A DNA stretch of 64,000 nucleotides from Haliclystus octoradiatus (Eukaryota; Cnidaria; Staurozoa; Stauromedusae; Haliclystidae), in contig OU744451.1 in the NCBI GenBank assembly GCA_916610825.1, forward strand, positions 22,704,349-22,768,348, read 5' to 3'. The notes beneath the pieces were generated by a model. It saw only the letters and a list, made by a program, of their open reading frames with translations, had not been told where the DNA came from and did not search any database. Each line of letters begins with the position of its first letter. Position 1 is the stretch's first letter. This document shows positions 1 through 11,500 of this stretch, in pieces. A program made the translations under genes and the position numbers.

Positions 1-29
1 TGATGATGATGATGATGATGATGATGATA
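1..29. repeat. TGA microsatellite
   Basis: A run of TGA triplets opens the window. Similar GAT/TGA runs elsewhere here follow AATAAA at LINE 3' ends, so this may be the tail of a LINE lying mostly outside the window. Confidence 0.8.
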
Positions 30-594
30 AATATACAATTTTTTTTTATCAAACATGTATGAATTTAATATAACTTACTAGTAAAAACATGTAATAATGT
101 ACTACATAGCGCTTTACTTCCATACTCTCAAAATACATGTTCATATAAGCCATATAACCTTACGAGGAATCCATATTTTTTATATTGTATTTGTATAGAT
201 AAATTATTATTCTTGAGCAAGAATTTTGAAAATCATGTTTGTCAATTCCGCAATTGAAATATATCGACTTCAAATATAGAATTGATTGTGCTGCGATTCT
301 ATATTGCAGTATATTGTACATTGTTAATGAATACTGTACTTCATGTCATACAATCTGTATAATACTGTACACACGTGATTATATCTAATTATAATTGTAA
401 TGATAATTTGGAAAATAATATGCATATAATTTCCATACATTTCATCGACGAGATCTATACACGAAATCCTGCAGTCGGTATGGCGATGATCATATATATA
501 CCTTAAAATAACATTGTTATAATGATAAAATTGATCTACAAAATTATAAATAAACATGATGTAGAGTACTACACCGTAAATAATGATAGCATAC

Positions 595-737
595 CTGATA
601 TATTTATTAGAAGTAATGCAATTAAGAATATCACAATCTTCATTGTAAAATGATTTGAGACAAAGGAGGTACTTGTGTGTCGGTGCGATCGGTGCTGTGA
701 AAATAAGAGTGACTAACCACAAGGCCCAGAGGATCAT
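595..737 (-). CDS. possible first coding exon of a secreted protein
   Basis: From an ATG at 737 the minus strand reads 47 codons that begin with a hydrophobic stretch (MILWALWLVTLIFTAP) typical of a signal peptide, followed by a segment with three cysteines (about residues 26-40). The reading then meets a good donor, CAG|GTATGC, at 594, so the rest of the open frame to 324 is probably intron. I do not recognise the family. The remaining exons would lie left of the window. The alternative is a chance ORF; support is only the signal-like start plus the donor. Confidence 0.35.
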
Positions 738-809
738 ATTATTTATTATAGACGACAGAGGATATCACAGGATTTGATTTATTGACATAGAACTTAAAGG
801 AAATGATAT

Positions 810-905
810 CTTCATCATCATCATCATCATCATTTTATTTATTTATTCTCACACTCTACTACAGTTTCCTAAAACAATGTTTTTAAAAGTTGGAAAAAAG
901 TAATT
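810..905 (-). mobile_element. LINE 3' end with GAT tail
   Basis: Read on the minus strand, this ends with GTGAGAATAAATAAATAAAA followed by GAT repeats. The same ending, on the plus strand, occurs at about 20505-20580. Only the last ~90 bases of the element are present. Confidence 0.55.
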
Positions 906-1424
906 GCCAATCTAGTGGTATATGTTTTATAGAATGGCATGCAAAAACCTATATAAAAACTCTATTTGAAAAGGCTATAATAAAATTTTGAAAGTATTTT
1001 GTAATACGAACTATATAGTTTCATCATGTTTACATAAATCATATTTCCCAAAGACAGCTTTAAATTATATCTTACATTTATATCTTACACATCTCACATC
1101 GATTAAAAAATTATTATTATAAAAAGTAAAAAAATGGTTCCTAAATAATGGATAAGTAAAGCTGAAGTTATACTTTTTCAGAAGACTTCTACGAAGTTGA
1201 AGATTAGCTGGTGACTGTGAACGTTCTGTAACTGTATATGTGTTGACAAACACTACATTAGAGGAGTATAGATATATATACTTTATGAAATTACGTGACA
1301 ATTGTACCACTGTAGAACGCGTAAACGTGTTTCAGAAATCCAGTAGAACCAAATATATCTCAACTTGCAAATTCTATAACGTGCAATATCATCACACAAC
1401 CCATAACGCACTTATCACGCCATC

Positions 1425-1625
1425 TACGATCTTCTGGAACCAAACAACTCTATTTCTACCAACCAAAGGCAAATTATAAAAAATAAGTCGGAGAGAGATC
1501 GTTTTCTTATGTTGCCCCCACTCTGTGGAACAATCTCTTCCAGGGCATTAGGTCAATAGAATCAATTAACACTTTAAAAAAACCCAGATAAAAACATATT
1601 TATTCAAGCAGGCATAGAAGTTGTA
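1425..1625 (+). pseudogene. remnant of LINE reverse-transcriptase C-terminus
   Basis: Conceptual translation gives the characteristic end of L2/CR1-like LINE polymerases: GERSFSYVAPTLWNNLF, then IRSIESINTLKK. It is interrupted by stops and a frameshift near 1586-1600. This is a dead 5'-truncated fragment in intergenic DNA. Confidence 0.55.
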
Positions 1626-2533
1626 AAAAAAGAAGAAAAAAAGTTATTATATAAGTGGTAGAGTGGATAAATAATGTAAAGTTGTTGGTGTTGTTGTTTA
1701 TTTGTCAAAAATACTGACCGGATTATATAGGAAAGTAAAACTTCCATTTACATATATCCTTTAAATACATAAAGAAAGCATAAAATTAAAATGTGTTAAT
1801 TGTGTTAACTACATTAGTAGTTCATATAGAATTGTTTGGTAGTTCATATAGAATTGTTACTTAACTTTGCATAAGTTGTCCACACTTGTGTAGGTATAGT
1901 GCTCAATGATAAATATCCGTGTTTTTTCAAATAATAAAATCTATACTTGCCTGATGATCGCCGTATATGGCGTGAAACTCGGAGTAGCGAGAACAGTATG
2001 TCTCTTTTATGACTCATTTTATTTATTTATCTAAATGGTATATATAGTGTATATAATGTATGTTATTTTTATAAAATTTAATTTGTAAAAGTGCTGTTGA
2101 GCGTATTGACTTTTAACCTCATAAATAGCGCTATATAAATACAGTTTTAGTATTATCATAATATTTATACACTACCCTACCTATACGTACGTGTCACAAT
2201 CATATATGCCATACCTACATTTAACCCTCACCTTGGTAAAGACATTGCAACAGTTGAGAAATTTCAACGCCACTGTACCTAAGTTATTTCTGGCGATTTT
2301 TTAAATGGATCAAATCGTGAACTCAAAATCAAGATCGTCTCACCGATATATGGATTTGATTCGCTGGAATTGCGTCGTAGAAGAACTGATACATATACAT
2401 TCAATCATTAAATATGACATACATTAATTGTACATTCAAATTGGATAGGCTAATTTCTATGTCCCGTAAAATCAATTTTCAATAGCCGACAACTAGATGA
2501 CATGACAATCGCTTACATAATAGCATTTGTAAT
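1626..2533. other. intergenic stretch
   Basis: No gene seen. It is AT-rich. The only recognisable structure is the CTGATGATCG hairpin motif listed separately. Confidence 0.5.
1951..2033 (+). repeat. CTGATGATCG-hairpin-CGTGAAAC motif
   Basis: CTGATGAT is followed by a 4-bp stem (CGCC / GGCG) and TGAAAC, then a second perfect hairpin CTCG / CGAG, then a TTTATTTATT tail. Related copies occur at about 4590 (+), 18041-18076 (-), 53843 (+) and 58520-58589 (-). The layout resembles the ends of Penelope-type elements, which often carry hammerhead ribozymes, but the stem closes on a T-T mismatch and I see no canonical cleavage site. Confidence 0.4.
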
Positions 2534-2715
2534 CATGTTTCGACAAAAGGTTCAACCTTCTGGAATCCTAGGGGTAATTCAACTTTTTTTCTGAATTTTC
2601 TTGTTTTTCTTGTTGAGGTTTGACAAGAAAATCAAAAAACGTCAACTGTTTTCTGAATTTTGTCTAGCCTTCTGGGATCTAGGATCCCGGGATCCCCACT
2701 TTTTGTCGGACCCTG
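2534..2715. mobile_element. hAT-like MITE (CAGGGTCCGACAAAA family), 182 bp
   Basis: Both ends carry versions of CAGGGTCCGACAAAA in inverted orientation; the left end has decayed to CATGTTTCGACAAAAGG. The element is flanked by an 8-bp target duplication, TTTGTAAT / CTTGTAAT (7 of 8 match). CAGGG ends plus an 8-bp duplication are the hallmarks of hAT elements. It has no coding capacity. Other copies are at 10755, 49723 and 51923. Confidence 0.75.
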
Positions 2716-3056
2716 CTTGTAATAGTGAATACTCGTCATCATTATTTTCCAAACCGTATATAGTTTGTTGAAGAATAAAAAGAGTGCATAGATTCCATTA
2801 TTTTGTCTTTATTTAGGGATATTTGAAACCAGTCGTTTACGAGTGCCATGGTGAGCAATCTGAGTCCATTTCGACTTTATCGTGCTGGCTTCTAGACTGT
2901 ATGTAGATGTCATATATTTATTAAGATTTATGGTTTTAATTTGGTTTCAACAAATTGCATATAAATAATAATATTAATAATAGTAATGATAATGACATAT
3001 AGTTGTCTATCAGCAGATAATAGTGTTCAATGCCAGTGATTGACAGAGCGTAAATA

Positions 3057-3594
3057 CTACTAATAAAATGGAGTCAAAGACTACACATCCATTTCTGTGA
3101 CTCTAAGTTTGTAGGAACCTTCCTGAACCATCTAGAACATTCTAGAACATAGGAGAACCTACATGACTCCCCGCATGACTCACAATGACCATGCATGATC
3201 TAGCAGCTTCTAGCATTTATCTAAACACTATAAATACAGTAAATGAAAACTATGAAAACTATGAGAACTGAATGTACAGTCTACTATCAACATGTCAACT
3301 TGGAATTAATATTATTATTCATAAGAAGAAATATACCATACAAATCAATTCAACCTACGTTGTTATTATTATTTCTTCAACATAATTCTACAGTTCTCAT
3401 CAAGTTTCACGCTTTATATCGCATAAAGCGTGAAACTTTAAGTCACAGAAATGAATGTGTAGTCTTTGACTCCATTTTATTATTAGTAATATTCTGTGAC
3501 TTTAAGTTTCACGCTTTATATCGCATAAAGCGTGAAACTTAAAGTCACAGAAATGAATGTGTAGTCTTTGACTCCATTTTATTATTAGTAATAT
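3057..3594. mobile_element. inverted-repeat element with ~55-bp ends
   Basis: The left end (TAATAAAATGGAGTCAAAGA then ACTACACAT) is matched in inverted orientation at the right end (GTGTAGTCTTTGACTCCATT). Inside, a perfect palindrome built on AGTTTCACGCTTTAT occurs at about 3403-3440 and again at 3504-3540, so the interior has been tandemly duplicated with unit ~100 bp. No transposase is present. Confidence 0.6.
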
Positions 3595-3864
3595 TAATAA
3601 TAATAATAATAAATAGATAGATAGTTCGTTTTATTATTATAACATAGTCCATAGACTATGATTATAGACATATAAACTTTGTGATAAGTAAAGGATGTTT
3701 TTAATTTTATAATACAAATTACACTGATATTTTATTTCTGTTTTGATTATTAAACTTTCTTGATGTCTGTGCTTGTATGTGGTTAATTGTTTTGTAAAAG
3801 TTGTAGATTTGTAAGTATTAGTTAAGTTTACTAGTTTATTATATCATGCGTGTTATATCATTAT

Positions 3865-3929
3865 ATCAGTCCTTTGAAAAAAAGTTTGTATAACTTAAAG
3901 GTTCTGAATAAATGATGATGATGATGATG
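3865..3929 (+). mobile_element. LINE 3' end
   Basis: The sequence TCAGTCCTTTGAAAAAAAGT through AAAGGTTCTGAATAAA plus GAT repeats is identical to the 3' end of the LINE fragment at 34332-34941. Only the tail is recognisable here. Confidence 0.6.
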
Positions 3930-5208
3930 TTAGTTGTTTTTTAAATGTTTTGTTATTTAAGTTCAAGACATCTCTGTAATTAGTATTAATCAATTCTGAG
4001 CCACGATTTAGGTAATCTGAGCATTTTATATTGGTTTTCTGGTGACATACTTTGTAATTGACGGAATGAACATATTTTTGAGATGTATACCTAGCTCTCA
4101 TTTTAATGTTTGTTAATGCTAATAATAACAATAATAATAACGCATCAGTAAGTTTCTAATTATTAATTTTGTGAACAGAAATATTTTAAATAGCGCACAT
4201 TAACTTTGCTCATGGCGCAATCACATACAAAATACCCTACATTAAAATTTATATTTTAAACTTCTCAAATGAATGTGTTCTGTATATTTTTAAACCGCTC
4301 AATTGGTTTACTTTTACGGATATCCAAAGGGGGAAGCATATAATTGAATAATAAAATAAGCTCTATTACCAGCAGTATATTACAGTAAAATATTGTTCGA
4401 TTTAGTTAGTCAACTTCAAAAGAATCCGAATTGTCAGTTTAGCAATGGGACTGTCGAAATTGCTCAAATTTATCGAATGTTATAAAATATATAACACAGC
4501 ATTGTATTAAACAATAGAATGCGGCATTACAGATAGTTTATCTTGGAACGTATAGATCATATTTATTTTTCATTGAGTAAAAAATCTGTCTGAAGATCAC
4601 AGTGAAATGCGTGAAACTTGAATAACAGTAAAGAAATGTGTATTCTTGAACTCTTTCACCATATATTATTATTATTGAATGTTATATATATATATTTGAA
4701 GTTACAAACATGGGGGATTAATATGATGTGCAAAGCTTCTTTTAAATAGGTCTTAAATTTAGATAATAAAAGGAAATTAAAATTCATTTGGATGATCCCC
4801 ACCGCTGCTGAACAGTAGCTATAATTCTGCTGCATGGAATTCCTACGAGAATGATCAAATCAAAAAGTTTCATAACAAGCTATGCTAAATATAGCAAATT
4901 AATAGAAACGGAACAATCTTTGCAACTTTTGATAAATTTGCTGACAAAAAATAATTAAAATCAAAATGACTGGATATTAGAGTGACACAAACATCTTTTC
5001 GATATTGTACAATGATTTTACTTAAGTGTAAGTCAATAGCTCAAGCTTTGTTGTACTTTCACCAATCATAATTTGTTGACAAGTTGTAGTAGAAAGATAG
5101 AACAGTTTAGAAAAATTGTTCCGATGATGACCTAGAATATTAGGCGTGATCATTCACAATCGACACAGATCAGCCCTCTTCTTTCATAACGAGGCAAGCA
5201 TTACAAAC
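3930..5208. other. intergenic / upstream of WDR59
   Basis: No gene seen. A degenerate hairpin motif (CTGAAGATC ... GCGTGAAACTTG) is at 4590-4620. The last few hundred bases precede the WDR59 start codon and presumably hold its promoter, but I see no TATA box or defined element. Confidence 0.4.
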
Positions 5209-5587
5209 ATGGCGGCTAAACTGCATTCACGAGATTTTCGAAGTACAAAAACAAACCGAGACAATATTCAAGGAGAAACTGGTAATTCAACATTTTATGT
5301 CGGAACAAATGATCACTTGAAAGACGAATCATACAAGTTCTCAGAATGGAGTGTAAGTATTATTATATCTAGATATATCTTGATCTAAACTACTGATTTA
5401 TAAACACGGAATTTTATTTAGCATAGTAGCTAAGTAGCCCCCATGCATAATTAAGTTAATCAAATCATTCTTCAAATATCTATCCTATTCCTGTAAAGTA
5501 TATTTCTGTAAAATTGTTGTGTTATTATATATATTTATAAATCAGTCTTGTGAAAAAAAGCTTTTATCTTATTCAAATCCTTAATAA

Positions 5588-5630
<43 letters not shown>

Positions 5631-8529
5631 CAAATTGAAACCAGTTGAATTGAGAGTCGAGCTAAGCTTCCTGATAATCTTCCATTGATTCGATTGAGCT
5701 AAGCTAATTACCCAACGTGATTATCAAGTACTTAGAAAAGACAGAATTACATCAACTGTTGGGGGTGGTGTTGCAATTTTAATACGCAAAGATTTGAAAG
5801 TTACTACTGTTGACATCCCGTCTACTTTTCACGCTCTTGAATATGTTGTGGCTGATATACACATATCAAATATCGGATATCGTTTAGTTTGTTTGTACAA
5901 TCCTCCTTCGTCGGCTTTGTCTTCCACTGAAGTGAATTTACTGTGTTTATTTATTGACTTTGTTAGCACCGATAGTGCTTTTCCAGTTGTTGTTATTGGC
6001 GACTTTAATTTTCCTTGTATTGACTGGTCAATTCCTAAATCTCATGGATCTTCAAATACTACAATGTTTTTAGACGGTATTGTTCGAAATGGACTCAATC
6101 AATTTGTTACCTCGCCTACCAGAAATGATGAAATTCTTGACCTTGTTTTTTGTTCCCAAGACAATGCTATTTTTTGCACTGAAGTTACCGAACCATTCAC
6201 GTCTACTTGTGATCATCAGTCTATTGAATTTAACCTAGCTGTCAGCAACTATAGTAATGACCGCTTCCCTAAATCAAAACCTACTAAACGTCGAAATTTT
6301 TATAAAGCAGATTATGATTCTATTAATTCCTACTTGTCTACCATAAATTGGATTGATATGTTACAGGAAAGTCAAAATGATGTTCAAACTTTTTGGAATA
6401 AAATTTGCGATATTCTCAACTTATCTACTTCAAAATATGTACCGTTGTATAAACATAATTCTAATCGTAAACCCAATTATCCTAAAAACATTCGATTACT
6501 CCGTTGCAAAAAGAAGTCCTTGTACAAATCGTCTAAAGAATCTCCGTGTAAAAAGAAATTGTATAAAGATACATGCAAAGATTATGAAAAGGCAGTAAAA
6601 AAGTTTCATCATGATTACGAAGCCTCGCTACTAGTTGACCCCTCATTAAAAAAATGTTACGCCTTCGTTAAAGGTAAAACACAATCTAACTCTACAATTC
6701 CTGCTATTGTCAAAAATGATCTTTCTGTTACTACAGATGACAAAGAGAAAGCAACTCTTATCAATGAATATTTTGCTAGTGTTTTTACACAGGACAATAA
6801 CAGCATACCTAACATTCCAGACTCGGCTAACGAAAATACTTCATTGAATTTCATTGAGTTCTCTTTCGAAAAAGTTTACAAGACATTATCTTCCTTGCCC
6901 ACAAAAGTATCTCGAACACCAGATGACTACCCACCAATATTTTTCAAAGCAATAGCCTCTGAGCTTACTATTCCTTTATCTATGTTATTTGAATTGTCAT
7001 TAAAAACCGGCATTCTACCTGATATCTGGAAACAAGCATTAGTTTCGCCAATTTTTAAGAAAGGTGACGTAGCTTCCCGTAGTAATTATCGACCCATATC
7101 GTTAACCTGCATCTGTTGCAAAGTTATGGAACGTATCATTGTAGATGACCTACTAGTTTATTTAAATGAAAACAATATCTTATCTGATCGACAGTATGGC
7201 TTTCTCAGAAAGCGTTCTACTTGTAGTCAACTGTTAAAGACTTTAAATGATTGGTATGATTCAATTAACAAACGCTCACGTGTCGATGTTGTATATATAG
7301 ACTTTGCTAAAGCATTTGACACTGTTACACATTCAAAACTCTTAGCCAAATTAGAATCTTACGGCATCAAATACGAACTTTTTGAATGGATTAAATCCTT
7401 TCTTTCTGGTCGTTCGCAAAGCGTCATTGTATCTGATGAAATCTCAAGTTCTCTCCCAGTTTCCAGTGGTGTCCCACAGGGTTCTGTGTTAGGACCGCTA
7501 CTTTTTTTACTTTATGTTAATGATATTGAGAGCTGTTTGGATGGTTTGTGCGAAGTGCGTCTGTTTGCAGACGATGCAAAATTTTTTATCGCTCGAAATG
7601 ATTCTTCCCCTGTCAATGCACTCACAACATCGTTAGATAAATTTACAACATGGGCCGAAAGCTGGCAACTGAGAATTGCTTATGATAAATGTAGTACAAT
7701 ATCCTTTGGTACATCCAACGCAAGTGAGCTTGATTATTTCCTCGGGAGTAACAAACTGAAGCAAACAGGAAAACTTCGTGACCTTGGCCTCATCATTACT
7801 TCAGATCTTAAATTTTCTACTCATTGTTCTTCTATCTCCGCTAAAGCTAAAACAAGATCTTACCTTCTACTGAAATGCTTTACCTCAAGCAATGCACAAT
7901 TACTTATTAAAGCATATACTACCTATGTACGACCTCTATTAGAAAAAGACACCCAACTATGGAGTCCTTATTTACAAAAAGACATTGATTTAATTGAATC
8001 AACTCAAAGACGTTTTACTAAATATGTGTGTTCTAGAGCAAGATTAAAAGATAATGGTTATCACAGTCGTTTGGCCCTGTTTGAAATTGAATCTTTAGAA
8101 ATCCGTAGAATTAAATTTGATTTATGCATGGTGTACAAAATTATAAATAATCTAATTGACTTTCCTGATAATATTTTTATAAAACGAAACATAAGTAAAC
8201 TTAGAGGACATTCTATGCAATTCGTTGCATGTTCAATACCTGTAAATAATTCAATTTTTTATTCCTTTTTTTATCGCATAATTCCATTATGGAATCAGTT
8301 ACCGGATGAAGTAGTGACTTCTTCCTCCTTAATTACCTTTAATTCAAAATTACATAAGATTGATTTAGATTGCTATTTGAAGCACTCCCATTAGGCTGCA
8401 CATCAGTGCAAATTATATTACTATATAATTTCCCATTGCTTGCCTGTACAAAAAATTACCATTTATGGTTTATTTTTTTTGCAAATATATGAAATGAAAT
8501 GAAATGAATCTTATTCAAATCCTTAATAA

Positions 8530-8569
<40 letters not shown>

Positions 8570-11500
8570 CAAATTGAAACCAGTTGAATTGAGAGTCGAG
8601 CTAAGCTTCCTGATAATCTTCCATTGATTCGATAGGCCTTTTGAATTGTATTGCTACAATGCTAACGAGTAAGGACCAAGTCTAGGCTGCTGTAATCAGT
8701 AAATCATGATTGAGCATCAACTTTGGTTTTAAGACCCAATGTTTTTGGCACTGCAAAAGTAATTCGAAAGTTCAAATTTTGAAAAACAATAGGGCCTAAG
8801 AACAATCAGATCAGCCTCGACTTGACATATATTAAACTATAGACCTACCAATGGCCTACCAATGGCATTGTGAAAAAAAAATTTAACATTTATTGCAAAT
8901 AAAAGATCAAATTTTCCAATTATCATCATAATTAATAACGACATGAGCTAATGCCATGAACTATATATTTTGGCTTGCATTTTGAGGCTCTTCCTCTCAC
9001 ATTGTTTTTTTTTATCACTGGTACAGTCGAAATCGGTTAATACCCCCCCTTCTGTGCAAGCTAAAGAGGAGACATTATCCAATTTGGGATATTATTAGAA
9101 TTGAGAAAAACAAAAGAAATTCAACAAAACAAAGGAATTATGTTCATTGTTATCAAATGTTATCAAATCAAAATGAGTACAATTGTAGAATAACACGGAC
9201 GGACAATCATATATAATCGTTTCGAAATAAGTCCAATTTTCACAGAGGTTTTATCGTAAATGTTTCTTCTTGATCGCAGAATTTTTCCTGTTGTAGCCTA
9301 CACATGCGTTGAGCATGGTTCATTTCGTTTGCGACTTGTGAGAAGACATTTTAAAAGTTTGTCATTGACAAAGTCACTTTTACAATAAGGAAAATAGATT
9401 ACAGTAATGTTCAAAGAGCTATTTAAGCAAGATATATTCTTTGAATTGTTAAATGTTTATTTTTATTTAAAACAATTAATATTGTCGATGTTATATCCAA
9501 CATCAAGTTTGAAGTGATGATAATTTTTACAACAAAAGCGAATAACAAAGGTAAACGCTAACAATGAGACGACTATCATTTGTTTACAAATTAAAAAAAA
9601 ACGGACATTAAACAAGTTTCATGATAAATTAGGGCCATGAAAGCGGGATATTAAACAAAATGAGAAAATATCTGTAAATTAGTTGAGTTTGTATAGAAGA
9701 CGGCAAGTGGTTTTCAACAAATGGGGATATAAAGCAGGGTGGGTTATTAACCGAGGGGATATCAACTGAGTTTGACTGTATTATTAAGCTACCATTTGTC
9801 TTGAGTCAGAGAGAAAATGGACTTGAATCTGGAGAATGAAAGAGTTAGATTGCTATACTTTGCAAACTGGATCTAATCCACCACTTCTCTGGTGCTACAA
9901 ATCAAAACGATTGATAATCAGCAATTCTGAACAAATGAGCCAACCCAAAACCAGTCTACCAAATATGGCAGCTGCACCCCTGATTTGAAGATTTTTGCTG
10001 CGATTAGCGCCCCTGAAGTTGCATGTTTCTAATGGACTTTCTGTCATTTTTTTTCGTTCTTTGTTCTTCTTTGCTTCTAAAAAATGTTCTTCTTGATTTT
10101 TGTGAAATGATTAATTTGGTATCCCTGCAGTCAAATATATCAATTTGCCATCCGGGCCCCCGCTATCAACTTTTCCCAGTGCTTCCGCTTGTCCGTAATT
10201 AATCATGAGTTATACAAACTATGCCAAAATGTTTTAATTCCTTGGAACATGTTGAATGAATCGATGAAAGGCATCAGTTTTAAATGTTAAATATTGTTTT
10301 AAATGTTGCAATATTTCATTTGTCCTTATATAGTTTTATTGGATGTTTAATGTAACAATTATGGTATGTGACTGTGTTTTATGTTTGATTACACTTTCAG
10401 GCAAGTTGTATGGCTTTAAACTCTACAGGGGAACTTTGTTTACTTGCTGGGTGAGTAAATACTCTAGAGGGGGACAAACAAAATAAAACATTAGATTAAA
10501 CTTTTCTTGACCATAAACAGCAACGTAGGAGATTTCATCATAAAGAAAAGCAATTATGAAGCCATCACAATATTTGTTGATACAATGAAACCTGTAGGCC
10601 AAGATAATAACCAGCTACAAGAGGTAGATAAATTGACCGCTATATACAGGTGGTCTTTATATACAGGGTTGATTCAATAGAAAATACTATTTAAGACTTT
10701 GCTAGAGTAACCAACCATTGAAAAAGTGATGATAGAGGTGGCTTTAGGATTAACCAGGGTCCAACAAGCTATTTTGCCTTCCAGAAACCTGGATTTATAT
10801 TAAAAAATCTTCGGAAAATTTTTGCCGGAAATACTGAAAACAGATTGAAATATCAACACTTTCCAATTTCGTGTTACCATGGTAACACTGAGAATTGTGG
10901 AGAAAACATTTTAACGATATGTCTTGGCTTCCATCCAAAATGCTTCTTTTGAAATCCTTGACAATTTGGGTAAATTAATTAGCTATCTCTGCAAAAACGT
11001 TTTGCATTTGTTGTTTTTCTTATATAAAGTAAGTCAAGTGTGAACTGTGTGATCATTCATGGGAGGTGTTGAGGAAGGTGTCTCTTCAAAACTTTGCAAG
11101 GAACAATTAAACAAACTTTGAAAAGAATCAGACATTTTATTCTTAACATTTAAATTATATTTTACTTTAGAGGCATTCAAATGAGAAAAGTATTCAAAAT
11201 AAGATAACAATATACCCTTCAAGCTGGATTGAAAACAAGTTACACCTTCAGAAAATCTTTTCAAGCTCATTAAAATTGAAAGGGAAAGTCGATTTTCTTC
11301 GGAATTTCGTCTAGCCTTCTGGAAACCTAGTTGCTGGGTTGCTGGGTTTTGTCGGACCCTGGGATCAACTGAATAAACTATTTTTAATTGTTTTATTTCT
11401 TGACATTATAGTGAAACCTGTATATAACAGCCAGCTACAAGAGGTAGATAAATTGACCACTAAGACAGGTGGCCTTTATATACATGTTTGATTCAATAGA

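Noticed and set aside
3243..3542. 99-codon plus-strand frame
   Set aside because: It spans duplicated palindromes of the inverted-repeat element and ends in a repeated peptide.
5146..5208. Longer N-terminus for WDR59
   Set aside because: The upstream extension begins with GTG, not ATG; the first ATG (5209) has a good start context.
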